A stretch of DNA of 64,000 bases from Thiothrix subterranea (GTDB taxonomy: Bacteria; Pseudomonadota; Gammaproteobacteria; Thiotrichales; Thiotrichaceae): positions 372,001 through 436,000 of the forward strand of contig NZ_CP133217.1 in assembly GCF_030930995.1 (NCBI RefSeq). Direction: 5' to 3'. Numbering within the stretch: the stretch's first letter is position 1; each line of letters opens with the position of its first letter. Shown here in pieces: positions 8,493-17,454 of the stretch. The position numbers and the translations under genes were made by a program. The notes under the pieces were generated by a model. The model was not told the DNA's origin. It saw nothing but the letters and a program-made list of their open reading frames with translations, and made no database searches.

Positions 8493-9215
8493 ATGCCAAA
8501 TAAAGCGTTTTTCAGCGTCGTAGTGACGTGTGGTGTGCTGGCTTCTCCAGCAGTGCTGGCGGAACAACTATGGAGCGATGCCAGCCTGACCTATATTAAT
8601 GGTCAAAATTACAAAGTCGGCGATGATAAGCGTCAAGTCATGACCTTTGAACACGCCAGTGGTCACAACTGGGGCGACACTTTTTTCTTCGCCGATCATT
8701 TGCGTTCCGAAAACGGCACGAAAGAAACCTATTTTGAACTTGCTCCGCGTGTCAGCTTAAGCTACTTGACCGGCAAAGAACTGAAAACCGGCCTTATCAA
8801 GGACGTGTATCTGGCGGGAACGATGGAAGGTTCGCCCAGTTTTGACAACTACCTCGCCGGGGTCGGCGTGGGTTTGAATGTCCCCAAATTCAAGTACGTC
8901 AACGTCAATTTGTACAAGGTCAATAACGAAAAAATCGCCGATGACGAGCAAGTCACTGTTACTTGGGCGTTACCTTTCAAAGTGGGCAAAGCCGAATTCC
9001 AGTACGACGGCTTTATTGATGCCAGCACCGCACAAGACGACCATGCCGCCGAAACCAACTTCACTTCGCAAATCAAGTGGGATGCAGGCAAGCAATTGTT
9101 CAACACCAAAAAGCCGATTTACGTGGGGATTGAACACGCCGAATGGAAAAACAAATTCGGGATTGACGGCGTAAACGAAAGCAATCCGGCGTTCATGATC
9201 AAGGCACATTTCTAA
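8493..9215 (+). CDS. Tsx-like nucleoside-specific outer-membrane channel
   Basis: Outer-membrane beta-barrel expected to admit nucleosides or purines. It has a signal peptide (about residues 1-23, ending SPAVLA before EQLWSDASL), alternating amphipathic strands throughout, HNWGDTFFFADH typical of Tsx/OmpK-like channels, and a C-terminal phenylalanine (IKAHF) as required for barrel insertion. Length of 240 residues fits the family. It is the first gene of the rightward xdh-transport operon, which argues for purine uptake. Confidence 0.82.
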   Translation: MPNKAFFSVVVTCGVLASPAVLAEQLWSDASLTYINGQNYKVGDDKRQVMTFEHASGHNWGDTFFFADHLRSENGTKETYFELAPRVSLSYLTGKELKTGLIKDVYLAGTMEGSPSFDNYLAGVGVGLNVPKFKYVNVNLYKVNNEKIADDEQVTVTWALPFKVGKAEFQYDGFIDASTAQDDHAAETNFTSQIKWDAGKQLFNTKKPIYVGIEHAEWKNKFGIDGVNESNPAFMIKAHF

Positions 9216-9249
9216 GGCGTATTGTATAAATTTTTCTTCGAGTCGTTGG

Positions 9250-9267
9250 GGGCAGAATCTTCTGCCC
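9250..9267 (+). terminator. Hairpin between tsx and xdhA
   Basis: GGGCAGAA (9250-9257) pairs perfectly with TTCTGCCC (9260-9267), followed by a pyrimidine-rich CTCCCTTCTT rather than a clean T run. It could attenuate transcription so that the abundant channel protein exceeds the enzyme genes, or act as an RNA-processing hairpin. Confidence 0.4.
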
Positions 9268-9291
9268 TCCCTTCTTAGCAGAGGACAGCGG

Positions 9292-10776
9292 ATGAATGCA
9301 GGCGAGGTCACAGTCAAACACAGCATCACCTTCATGCTCGATGGGCAAGCGCACACCCCGCCGCCATTCGCCCCCGATACCACTTTGCTCAATTACCTAC
9401 GTGAACACTTGTACCGCAAAGGGACAAAAGAAGGCTGTGCCGAAGGCGATTGCGGCGCGTGTACCGTCGTGGTCGCTGACCTGCAACACGGCTCAGTACG
9501 TTATCGCGCCTTGAATGCCTGCATTCAGTTGCTGGCAACGCTCGACGGCAAAGCCCTGTTTACGGTGGAAAGCCTGCAACATGGCAAGCAATTGCACCCC
9601 GTGCAACAAGCACTGGTCGATTGCCACGCCTCGCAATGCGGCTTTTGCACCCCCGGTTTCGTCATGTCATTGTTTGCCTTGTACCAGAATCAACCCAATG
9701 CCAGCCGCCTGCAAATCAGCCAAGCCCTGTCCGGCAATTTGTGCCGCTGCACCGGCTACCGTCCCATTCTGGAGGCAGGGGAACGCATGTATGAATACGC
9801 CCACGCATTTCCAAACGATGACCTTGCCGAAACAACTCTGATCACCACCCTGACGCAATGGGCGCAACAACCCCACAGCCTGTTACTGGAACACGACGGC
9901 AAACGCTTTTGCGCCCCCACCAGCCTTGGCAAACTTGCCATCTTGCTTGAACGCTATCCCGATGCCACCTTACTGGCAGGCGCAACCGATGTAGGCTTGT
10001 GGATTACCAAACAACACCGCGATTTACCCACCTTGATTTCCCTGAACAAAGTCGCGGGGCTGGATCAAATCACCACGCACGCTGGCTGGCTGGAAATCGC
10101 TGCTGCGGTATCGCTGGAAGCCGCTTTTCAAGCCATCGTCGCCCATTACCCATCACTGCGCGAATTGCACGAACGCTTTGCCTCATTGCCAATCCGCAAT
10201 GCCGGTACATTGGGGGGCAATATCGCCAACGGTTCGCCCATCGGTGATTCCATGCCTGCGCTGCTGGTGCTGGGGGCGAGAATCCGCTTGCGCAAAGGTG
10301 ATGCTACCCGCGAACTGCCACTGGAAGCGTTTTATCTGGCTTACCAACAAAAAGATTTGGCGGCAGGTGAATTCGTAGAAGCGGTACGAATTCCCTTGCC
10401 GAATGCGGCAACTGGCTTGCTGCGCTGCTACAAAATCTCCAAACGTTTTGAGCAAGACATCTCCGCCGTGTGCGCCGCGTTCCACATTCAACTCGATGCA
10501 AAAGAGCGCGTCACTGAAGCCCGTATTGCCTATGGCGGCATGGCAGGCATTCCCAAACGCGCCAGCCATTGCGAAGCGGCATTAAGCGGGCAAGCGTGGG
10601 AACAAGCCAGCGTCACCGCAGCGATGAAGGCGCTGGAACACGATTTCCAACCGCTTACCGATATGCGGGCTTCCGCCACCTACCGCATGAATGTGGCAAA
10701 AAACCTGCTGCTGAAATACCTGCTAGAAACCACGGGCGAATCTGTTTCCCTGTACGCAACGGGGGTGCAAGCATGA
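9292..10776 (+). CDS. xdhA: Xanthine dehydrogenase small subunit (2Fe-2S/FAD)
   Basis: Electron-transfer subunit of xanthine dehydrogenase, which oxidises hypoxanthine/xanthine to urate with NAD+. Residues 1-170 hold the two 2Fe-2S domains: CAEGDCGACTV in the plant-ferredoxin-like part, then CGFCTPGFVMS and CRCTGYRPI in the helical part. Residues about 195-485 are the FAD-binding domain (LLAGATDVGLWITK, NAGTLGGNIANGSPIGD). The stop overlaps the xdhB start by 4 bases. Confidence 0.96.
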   Translation: MNAGEVTVKHSITFMLDGQAHTPPPFAPDTTLLNYLREHLYRKGTKEGCAEGDCGACTVVVADLQHGSVRYRALNACIQLLATLDGKALFTVESLQHGKQLHPVQQALVDCHASQCGFCTPGFVMSLFALYQNQPNASRLQISQALSGNLCRCTGYRPILEAGERMYEYAHAFPNDDLAETTLITTLTQWAQQPHSLLLEHDGKRFCAPTSLGKLAILLERYPDATLLAGATDVGLWITKQHRDLPTLISLNKVAGLDQITTHAGWLEIAAAVSLEAAFQAIVAHYPSLRELHERFASLPIRNAGTLGGNIANGSPIGDSMPALLVLGARIRLRKGDATRELPLEAFYLAYQQKDLAAGEFVEAVRIPLPNAATGLLRCYKISKRFEQDISAVCAAFHIQLDAKERVTEARIAYGGMAGIPKRASHCEAALSGQAWEQASVTAAMKALEHDFQPLTDMRASATYRMNVAKNLLLKYLLETTGESVSLYATGVQA

Positions 10777-13079
10777 GCATTGGCAAACCCATCAAACATG
10801 ACAGCGCCGAATTGCATGTCACGGGCGCGGCGCATTACACAGATGACCTGCCCGAACCCCGCGATACCTTGTACGCCGCCATCGGTATCAGCCAGCAAGC
10901 CCACGCCCGTTTGCGCAGCGTGAATCTGGATGCAGTACGCCAAGCAGCGGGGGTAATCGCTGTCATCACCGCCGCCGACATTACCGGCGTAAATCACCTT
11001 GGTGGGGCGATGCAGGATGAGCCAGTATTCGCCACCGACACCGTGGAATACATCGGGCAAGCCATTTTCGCCGTCGCTGCCACGTCCGTCGAAGCTGCCC
11101 GCCGTGCGGCGCGTTTGGCAGTGATTGATTACGACCCCTTGCCGCACAACCTCGACATCCAACACGCCGTTGAGCAACAGCAATTCGTCTTGCCCAGCAA
11201 ACACCTGCAACGCGGGCAACCCGAAACCGCCCTGCAACAAGCCCCCCATCGCCTCAGCGGGCATTTTCAGTTGGGCGGGCAGGAACATTTCTATCTGGAA
11301 GGCATGATTGCCTTTGCATTGCCACGTGAACATGGCGATGTGCTGATCTATAGCTCTACCCAGCATCCGCACCACGACCAGAAAACCCTCGCAAGCGTCT
11401 TGGGGCTAACCGAGAAAGACATTGTGCTGGAATGCCGCCGCATGGGTGGCGCATTCGGTGGCAAAGAAAGCCAACCGGCACTGTTTGCCAGCATTGCCGC
11501 GCTGCTTGCGCTGAAAACCCAACGCCCAGTGAAACTGCGACTGGATCGGGACGATGACATTACCATCACCGGCAAACGCCATTGTTTCGACATTCACTAC
11601 GAAGCCGGTTTCAACGACGCGGGGCTGCTGCAAGGGGTGAAGTTGGTGTATGCCTCGCGTTGCGGCATTTCCGCTGACCTGTCAGGGCCGGTGAATGACC
11701 GCAGCATGTTCCACGCCGACAATGCCTATTACCTTGAGCATGTGGATATTGTTTCGCACCGTTGCAAGACCAATTCGCAATCGAATACCGCGTTTCGTGG
11801 CTTTGGTGGCCCGCAAGGGATGATGGCGATTGAATACGTGCTGGACGACGTGGCGCGTTACCTGCAATGCGACCCGCTGGCGGTGCGCCGTGCCAATTTC
11901 TACGGTACAAATGGCGTGCGCAGCCAAACCCATTACGGCATGGAGGTCGAGGACAATATTATCCAGCGCATTGTCAATGAACTGGAAAGCAGTGCCGACT
12001 ACCAGCAACGCCGTGCTGATATTATTGCGTTCAACCGCAACAGTCCGTGGTTGAAGAAAGGCATGGCGCTCACCCCCGTCAAATTCGGTATTTCCTTTAC
12101 CGCGACGTTTTTCAATCAGGCGGGGGCATTGCTGCACATTTACAGCGACGGTTCGGTACAGCTCAATCACGGCGGGCTGGAAATGGGGCAAGGCTTGTAT
12201 ACAAAGGTGGCACAAGTGGTGGCGGAAGAATTGCAAATTCCGCTCAGTCAAATCCGCTGTACCGCTACCCGTACCGATAAAGTGCCGAATGCGTCGGCAA
12301 CGGCCGCATCCTCCGGCTCTGACCTCAACGGCATGGCGGCACAAGATGCAGCACGTACTTTAAAACAACGCCTCACCGAATTTGCCGCCAGCCACTACGG
12401 GGTGGATGCTGCAAGCATTGTGTTTCAGGACGGGCAAATTCATCTCGGCACGGCAAAAACCGTGAGTTTTGCGCACCTAGCACACGATGCTTGGATAAAT
12501 CGCATTTCGCTATCAGCCACGGGCTTTTACCGTACCCCGAAAATCCATTACGACCCGCAAACCATGACCGGGCGACCGTTCTATTACTTTGCCTATGGTG
12601 CGGCAGTATCTGAGGTGATCATCGATACCTTGACGGGCGAAAATCGGGTAGTGCGCGTCGATATTCTGCACGATGTCGGGCAATCGCTGAATCCGGCGCT
12701 GGATATTGGGCAAATCGAAGGCGGTTTCATTCAGGGTATGGGGTGGCTGACCACGGAACAATTGTGGTGGGATAACAGCGGGCGGTTGCGTACTCATGCA
12801 CCGTCCACCTACAAAATTCCGGTGGCGGGGGATATTCCCACGCAGTTTACGGTGAAGCTGCTGGACAATAATGCCAATGTGGAACACACCATTTACCGTT
12901 CCAAAGCGGTGGGCGAACCGCCGCTGATGTTGGCAATGTCGGTGTTTTTTGCGTTGCGGGATGCGGTTGCCAGTGTCGGCGATTACCGTTGCAGCCCGCC
13001 ATTGCAAGCGCCAGCGACACCGGAAGCAATTCTGAATGCGGTGCAAGCGGTGCGTGACACCATGCAGGACAACGCATGA
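10773..13079 (+). CDS. xdhB: Xanthine dehydrogenase molybdopterin-binding subunit
   Basis: Catalytic molybdenum subunit that hydroxylates xanthine at C8. The 768-residue protein shows the family landmarks: HVTGAAHYTDD at the N-terminus, GGAFGGKE, RTAFRGFGG-like NTAFRGFGGPQG (molybdopterin contact and substrate Arg), MGQGLYTKV, and the catalytic Glu in VGEPPLML near the C-terminus. I start at the ATG at 10773, which overlaps xdhA; the longer upstream frame lies inside xdhA and is not needed. It overlaps xdhC by 4 bases. Confidence 0.96.
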   Translation: MSIGKPIKHDSAELHVTGAAHYTDDLPEPRDTLYAAIGISQQAHARLRSVNLDAVRQAAGVIAVITAADITGVNHLGGAMQDEPVFATDTVEYIGQAIFAVAATSVEAARRAARLAVIDYDPLPHNLDIQHAVEQQQFVLPSKHLQRGQPETALQQAPHRLSGHFQLGGQEHFYLEGMIAFALPREHGDVLIYSSTQHPHHDQKTLASVLGLTEKDIVLECRRMGGAFGGKESQPALFASIAALLALKTQRPVKLRLDRDDDITITGKRHCFDIHYEAGFNDAGLLQGVKLVYASRCGISADLSGPVNDRSMFHADNAYYLEHVDIVSHRCKTNSQSNTAFRGFGGPQGMMAIEYVLDDVARYLQCDPLAVRRANFYGTNGVRSQTHYGMEVEDNIIQRIVNELESSADYQQRRADIIAFNRNSPWLKKGMALTPVKFGISFTATFFNQAGALLHIYSDGSVQLNHGGLEMGQGLYTKVAQVVAEELQIPLSQIRCTATRTDKVPNASATAASSGSDLNGMAAQDAARTLKQRLTEFAASHYGVDAASIVFQDGQIHLGTAKTVSFAHLAHDAWINRISLSATGFYRTPKIHYDPQTMTGRPFYYFAYGAAVSEVIIDTLTGENRVVRVDILHDVGQSLNPALDIGQIEGGFIQGMGWLTTEQLWWDNSGRLRTHAPSTYKIPVAGDIPTQFTVKLLDNNANVEHTIYRSKAVGEPPLMLAMSVFFALRDAVASVGDYRCSPPLQAPATPEAILNAVQAVRDTMQDNA

Positions 13080-13918
13080 TTCCAGCCGCCTTCATCATTG
13101 CCCGCATTGCCGATACGCAAGGTTCAACCCCGCGTGAAAACGGGGCGTACATGCTGATTGCGGCGGAGGAATCCTTGGGGAGTATCGGTGGTGGCAAGCT
13201 GGAACAGCAGGTGATGGAAGAAGCGCGGGCGTTATTGGCGGAAACAGAGATTGGAGAGGGCGACCGCCGGTCGCCCCTACAGGGAACGGTTTTCGTAGGG
13301 GCGACCGGCGGTCGCCCTCTTCAACTCCAACGTGAATTCACTCTCGGCCCAACACTGGGGCAATGTTGCGGCGGGCGCGTCCACATCCGCTACGAATACT
13401 GCGCTGACCCACAGCAATGGCAACACCCCGATGCCATCAACGCCAACCAATTCCCAATTGTGCTATTTGGTGCAGGGCATGTCGGGCAAGCACTCGCGCC
13501 GATACTGGCAACCCAGCATTGCCGTTTGTATTGGGTCGATAGTCGCGAGGAGCAGTTCCCCGCCGAATTGCCCGCCAATGCCAAAGCCTATATTGCCCCC
13601 AACCCTGCCAGCTTGATCGAAGCCTTACCAGACAACGCCTACCTGCTGGTGATGACGCACGATCACGCGCTGGATTTAGCGATTTGCGATGCCGCCTTGC
13701 GCCACAACCGTTTCCGCTTTCTGGGGCTGATCGGTTCGCAAACCAAGCTCGGCAAATTCCGCAAGCACTTGCTGGATAAGGGGCATAGCCATACAACGCT
13801 GGAACGCCTCGTTTGCCCCATCGGTATTGCGCAAATCCGCAGCAAGCAGCCCGCCCACATTGCCCTTGCCGTCGCCGCGCAATTGCTGGCATTACACCTA
13901 CAGGAGAACCCGCTATGA
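13076..13918 (+). CDS. xdhC: XdhC molybdenum-cofactor maturation factor, with in-frame palindrome insertion
   Basis: Chaperone that binds and delivers sulfurated molybdenum cofactor to XdhB. The N-terminal XdhC/CoxI domain has TQGSTPRENGAYML, GSIGGGKLE and LGQCCGG (cofactor-binding Cys pair). The C-terminal Rossmann-like domain has VLFGAGHVGQALAPIL and GLIGSQTK. Residues about 60-82 are absent from homologues I know and are encoded by a 66-bp palindromic element (13255-13320). The frame is kept, so the protein is probably functional with an extra surface loop. It overlaps both xdhB and the ATPase gene by ATGA. Confidence 0.93.
   Translation: MIPAAFIIARIADTQGSTPRENGAYMLIAAEESLGSIGGGKLEQQVMEEARALLAETEIGEGDRRSPLQGTVFVGATGGRPLQLQREFTLGPTLGQCCGGRVHIRYEYCADPQQWQHPDAINANQFPIVLFGAGHVGQALAPILATQHCRLYWVDSREEQFPAELPANAKAYIAPNPASLIEALPDNAYLLVMTHDHALDLAICDAALRHNRFRFLGLIGSQTKLGKFRKHLLDKGHSHTTLERLVCPIGIAQIRSKQPAHIALAVAAQLLALHLQENPL
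13255..13320. repeat. 66-bp palindromic element inserted in frame in xdhC
   Basis: Perfect 26-bp inverted repeats (13255-13280 and 13295-13320) flank a 14-bp loop. Each arm is itself nearly palindromic (GGCGACCG-C-CGGTCGCC). The length is 22 codons exactly, so the reading frame of xdhC is preserved. The outer end GTAGGGGC matches the start of the 28-bp palindrome at 53283. Confidence 0.92.
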
Positions 13919-15450
13919 CAGCACCCCGCCTCGAATTGCGCGGTATCAGCAAGTATTACCTCTCGGTTATCGCCAACGAAAACGTCAACCTCACGGTCAT
14001 GCCCGGTGAAATTCACGCCTTGCTGGGTGAAAACGGCGCGGGCAAAAGCACCCTGATGAAAGCGGTGTATGGCGTGGTCAAACCCGATAAGGGCGAGATT
14101 CTCTGGAACGGCGAGCCAGTCAATATCCACAGCCCTGCGCAAGCCCGCAAGCTGGGCATTGGCATGGTGTTCCAGCATTTTTCACTGTTCGACACCCTCA
14201 GTGTTACCCAAAACATTGCGCTGGCAATGGATGCCAAGCAAAACATGAAAGCACTGGCGCAACAAATCGAAGAAGTATCCGAGAGTTACGGTTTGCCTCT
14301 CAACCCGCACCGCTTGGTACACGACTTGTCCGTGGGCGAACGTCAGCGGGTGGAAATCGTGCGTTGCCTATTGCAAAACCCGCAATTGCTGATCATGGAT
14401 GAACCCACCTCCGTGCTCACCCCACAAGCGGTGCGCAAGCTGTTTGAAACCCTGCGACGCTTGTCGGATGAAGGATGCAGCATCCTCTACATCAGCCACA
14501 AGCTCGAAGAAATCCGCGAACTTTGCCACAAAGCCACCGTATTACGCATGGGGCGCGTCAGCGGCGAAGCCGATCCGCGTCGGGAAACCGCTAAAAGCCT
14601 TGCTGAAATGATGGTCGGCAGAGAACTTCCCGTGTGTGAACACGCCCCCGCCCGCACCGACGGTGCAGAACGCTTGGTGGTCAAACAACTGTCGCGGGTT
14701 TCGGAAGACCCGTTCGGCACCGATTTGCACGACATCAACCTAAGCGTGCGAGCCGGGGAAATCTTCGGCATTGCGGGCGTTTCCGGCAATGGTCAGCAGG
14801 AATTGCTGTACGCCCTCAGCGGTGAAAAACCCTCGCCACACGCCAACGATATTCTCATCAAGGGTCAGCCCGCCGGACGCTTAAACCCCGCGCAACGCCG
14901 CAAACTGGGGCTGCGTTTCATACCGGAAGAACGGTTGGGGCGCGGTGCGGTTCCCGCCATGTCGCTGGCTTACAATGCCTTGCTCACCGGGCATGAAGAC
15001 GGCATGTCGAACACTGGCTTTATCAGTCACAAACGAATGCGGGATTTTTCACGCCATTGCATTGAGCGCTTCAGTGTCAAATGCTCAGGCGACCATGCCG
15101 AAGCCAAGAGCTTGTCGGGTGGCAATGTGCAGAAATACATCGTCGGGCGCGAATTGCTGCTCAAACCGGACGTGCTGATTATTGCGCAACCGACATGGGG
15201 CGTAGACGTGGGCGCTGCCAGCTTTATCCGCCAAACGCTGGTGAATTTGCGCAAGGACAATGTGGCGATTCTGGTGGTATCCGAAGAGCTGGATGAATTG
15301 TTTGAAATTTGCGACCGCATCGCCGTCATTCATCACGGCAAACTCTCGCCGCCCATGAATGCCCGCAGCACCACACTGGAAGACATCGGCATCCTGATGG
15401 GCGGTGGCAGTTTGGTTGAGCAAACGGAGGATACTGATCATGCTATTTAA
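13915..15450 (+). CDS. BMP-type ABC importer, ATP-binding protein
   Basis: Cytosolic ATPase of a nucleoside/purine importer (same type as the BmpDEFG, NupOPQ and YufNOPQ systems). The 511 residues form two fused ATPase domains. The first has Walker A GENGAGKST, signature LSVGERQRVEI and Walker B LLIMDEPTSVL. The second is degenerate at Walker A (GVSGNGQQEL), has LSGGNVQKYIVGREL as signature, and AQPTWGVD where Walker B is expected; this asymmetry is normal for the sugar/nucleoside two-domain class. Start at 13915 overlaps xdhC by 4 bases. Followed by two permeases and a binding protein. Confidence 0.93.
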   Translation: MTAPRLELRGISKYYLSVIANENVNLTVMPGEIHALLGENGAGKSTLMKAVYGVVKPDKGEILWNGEPVNIHSPAQARKLGIGMVFQHFSLFDTLSVTQNIALAMDAKQNMKALAQQIEEVSESYGLPLNPHRLVHDLSVGERQRVEIVRCLLQNPQLLIMDEPTSVLTPQAVRKLFETLRRLSDEGCSILYISHKLEEIRELCHKATVLRMGRVSGEADPRRETAKSLAEMMVGRELPVCEHAPARTDGAERLVVKQLSRVSEDPFGTDLHDINLSVRAGEIFGIAGVSGNGQQELLYALSGEKPSPHANDILIKGQPAGRLNPAQRRKLGLRFIPEERLGRGAVPAMSLAYNALLTGHEDGMSNTGFISHKRMRDFSRHCIERFSVKCSGDHAEAKSLSGGNVQKYIVGRELLLKPDVLIIAQPTWGVDVGAASFIRQTLVNLRKDNVAILVVSEELDELFEICDRIAVIHHGKLSPPMNARSTTLEDIGILMGGGSLVEQTEDTDHAI

Positions 15451-16510
15451 ATTACAACCCCGCCCGCAGCCGTCTCAACGCATGGTCTGGTTATCACCGT
15501 TACTGGCAATTGCACTGATGTTGTTGGTCGGCATGGTCATTTTCACCTTGCTGGGGCAAAGCCCGATCAAGGCATTTCATGCGTTTTTCATCGAGCCTAT
15601 CAATGATATGTACGGCTTGGGCGAATTGCTGATTAAGGCATCACCGCTGGCATTGATAGCCTTGGGGCTGTCGGTGGGTTTCCGCGCCAATGTGTGGAAT
15701 ATCGGCGCGGAAGGGCAATTGACCATCGGCGCGATTGCCGCTGGTGGCGTAGCCTTGTGGTTTTATGAAACTGAAAGCCTGTGGGTATTACCGCTCATGC
15801 TCATTGCGGGCGCACTCGGTGGAATGCTGTGGGCAGCGATTCCAGCGTTACTGCGTACCCGTTTCCATACCAGCGAAATTCTGGTGAGTTTGATGTTGGT
15901 GTATGTCGCTCAACTGTTGCTGAGTTGGTTGGTGCATGGCCCGTGGCGTGACCCGGATGGCTTTGGTTTCCCGCAATCCCGGCAGTTTACCGAATCAGCG
16001 ATTCTGCCGATTATGTTGGAAGGCACGCGTACCCATGCGGGCATTTGGCTAACGCTGATTGCACTGGTGATGGTGTTTGTGTTCATGCGCTGGAGCGTGG
16101 TGGCGTTTCAAATGCGGGTGGCAGGGCTTGCACCTAGAGCGGCGGATTATGCTGGGTTCAATGCCAAACGCACCATCTGGATTGGCTTGCTCACGGGCGG
16201 GGCAGCGGCTGGTATTGCGGGGATGAATGAAATCGCAGGGCCGATTGGGCAATTGAGTATGCCGCTGTCACCGGGCTATGGCTTTGCTGCAATCATTGTG
16301 GCGTTTGTAGGGCGCTTGCATCCCATCGGTATTTTGCTGGCAAGTCTGTTAATGGCGCTGCTGTACTTGGGTGGGGAATCGGCACAAATGCAATTGGCGT
16401 TGCCCGCTGCGGTGAGTGGTGTGTTTCAGGGCTTGCTGCTGTTCTTTTTGCTGGCAACCGATGTGTTAATCCATTTTCGCCTGACACCGACGTGGGGGAG
16501 CAAAGCATGA
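15440..16510 (+). CDS. BMP-type ABC importer, permease 1
   Basis: Inner-membrane permease of the purine-nucleoside importer, 356 residues and about eight to ten membrane segments. It carries the BPD_transp_2 pattern GFRANVWNIGAEGQLTIGAIAAGG and the later TGGAAAGIAGMNEIAG. The ATG at 15440 overlaps the ATPase stop by 11 bases; the upstream in-frame extension lies within the ATPase gene. Its stop overlaps permease 2 by ATGA. Confidence 0.93.
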   Translation: MLFKLQPRPQPSQRMVWLSPLLAIALMLLVGMVIFTLLGQSPIKAFHAFFIEPINDMYGLGELLIKASPLALIALGLSVGFRANVWNIGAEGQLTIGAIAAGGVALWFYETESLWVLPLMLIAGALGGMLWAAIPALLRTRFHTSEILVSLMLVYVAQLLLSWLVHGPWRDPDGFGFPQSRQFTESAILPIMLEGTRTHAGIWLTLIALVMVFVFMRWSVVAFQMRVAGLAPRAADYAGFNAKRTIWIGLLTGGAAAGIAGMNEIAGPIGQLSMPLSPGYGFAAIIVAFVGRLHPIGILLASLLMALLYLGGESAQMQLALPAAVSGVFQGLLLFFLLATDVLIHFRLTPTWGSKA

Positions 16511-17436
16511 ATGCTGATACCGTTATTCTCATTTTGGTGGCGACGATTACGGCGGGTGTGCCGCTGATTTTTTCCGCATTGGGCGAACTGGTGGTGGAAA
16601 AATCCGGTGTCCTCAATTTGGGCGTGGAAGGCATGATGATTGTCGGTGCAATCAGCGGTTTCATGGTGGCTGCCGAATCCGGGCAATTATGGCTAGGCGT
16701 GTTAGCTGGTGCTGGGGCGGGTATGTTGATGGCGCTGATTTTTGCGTTCATTACCCTGACTTTGATGGCAAATCAGGTGGCAACCGGGTTGGCGTTGACC
16801 ATTTTCGGTATTGGTTTGAGTGCTTACATGGGGCAGGCATACAGCAGTGTGGCGTTGGAAGGCATCAAATCCCTGCACATTCCGCTGCTGAGTGATTTGC
16901 CGGTGTTGGGTCAATTGCTGTTTAGCTATGACCCGCTGGTGTATCTGGCGTTGCTGTTATTTCCGCTGCTGGTGTGGTTTTTGTATCACAGCCGGGGTGG
17001 CTTGGTATTGCGAGCCATTGGTGAATCACCAACCTCGGCACACGCACTGGGTTATCCCGTAATCCGTATCCGTTATCTGGCGGTATTATTTGGCGGGGCA
17101 ATGGCGGGGATTGGCGGCGCGTATTTGTCGCTGGCGTATACCCCGTTGTGGTCGGAAGGCATGACTGCCGGGCGGGGTTGGATTGCGCTGGCACTGGTGG
17201 TGTTTGCGACTTGGCGACCGGGGCGGGTGCTGTTGGGCGCGTTCCTGTTTGGCGGCGTAACCATTGCTCAGTTTCACGTTCAGGGGCTGGGGGTGGATAT
17301 TCCCTCGCAGTTCCTGTCGATGTTGCCGTATCTGGCAACGATTGCGGTATTGGTGCTGATTTCACGCAATGCCAAGACTATTCGCCTGAATGCCCCCGCG
17401 TCGTTGGGGCAGGCTTTCCATCGTGAAGTTCATTAA
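16507..17436 (+). CDS. BMP-type ABC importer, permease 2
   Basis: Second membrane subunit, 309 residues. It has the paralogous motif EKSGVLNLGVEGMMIVGAISGF and the GGAMAGIGGAYLSLAYTPLWSEGMTAGRGWIALALV segment diagnostic of this permease pair. It forms a heterodimer with permease 1 by family analogy. It is followed 18 bases later by the binding-protein gene, whose ribosome-binding site AAGGAG starts six bases after this stop. Confidence 0.93.
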   Translation: MNADTVILILVATITAGVPLIFSALGELVVEKSGVLNLGVEGMMIVGAISGFMVAAESGQLWLGVLAGAGAGMLMALIFAFITLTLMANQVATGLALTIFGIGLSAYMGQAYSSVALEGIKSLHIPLLSDLPVLGQLLFSYDPLVYLALLLFPLLVWFLYHSRGGLVLRAIGESPTSAHALGYPVIRIRYLAVLFGGAMAGIGGAYLSLAYTPLWSEGMTAGRGWIALALVVFATWRPGRVLLGAFLFGGVTIAQFHVQGLGVDIPSQFLSMLPYLATIAVLVLISRNAKTIRLNAPASLGQAFHREVH

Positions 17437-17454
17437 CGTACAAGGAGATTGATG

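Noticed and set aside
13255-13320. The xdhC palindrome as a transcription terminator or a pseudogene-causing insertion
   Set aside because: It lies inside an open frame, has no T-run, and its length is a multiple of three; downstream genes overlap by ATGA and evidently need read-through.
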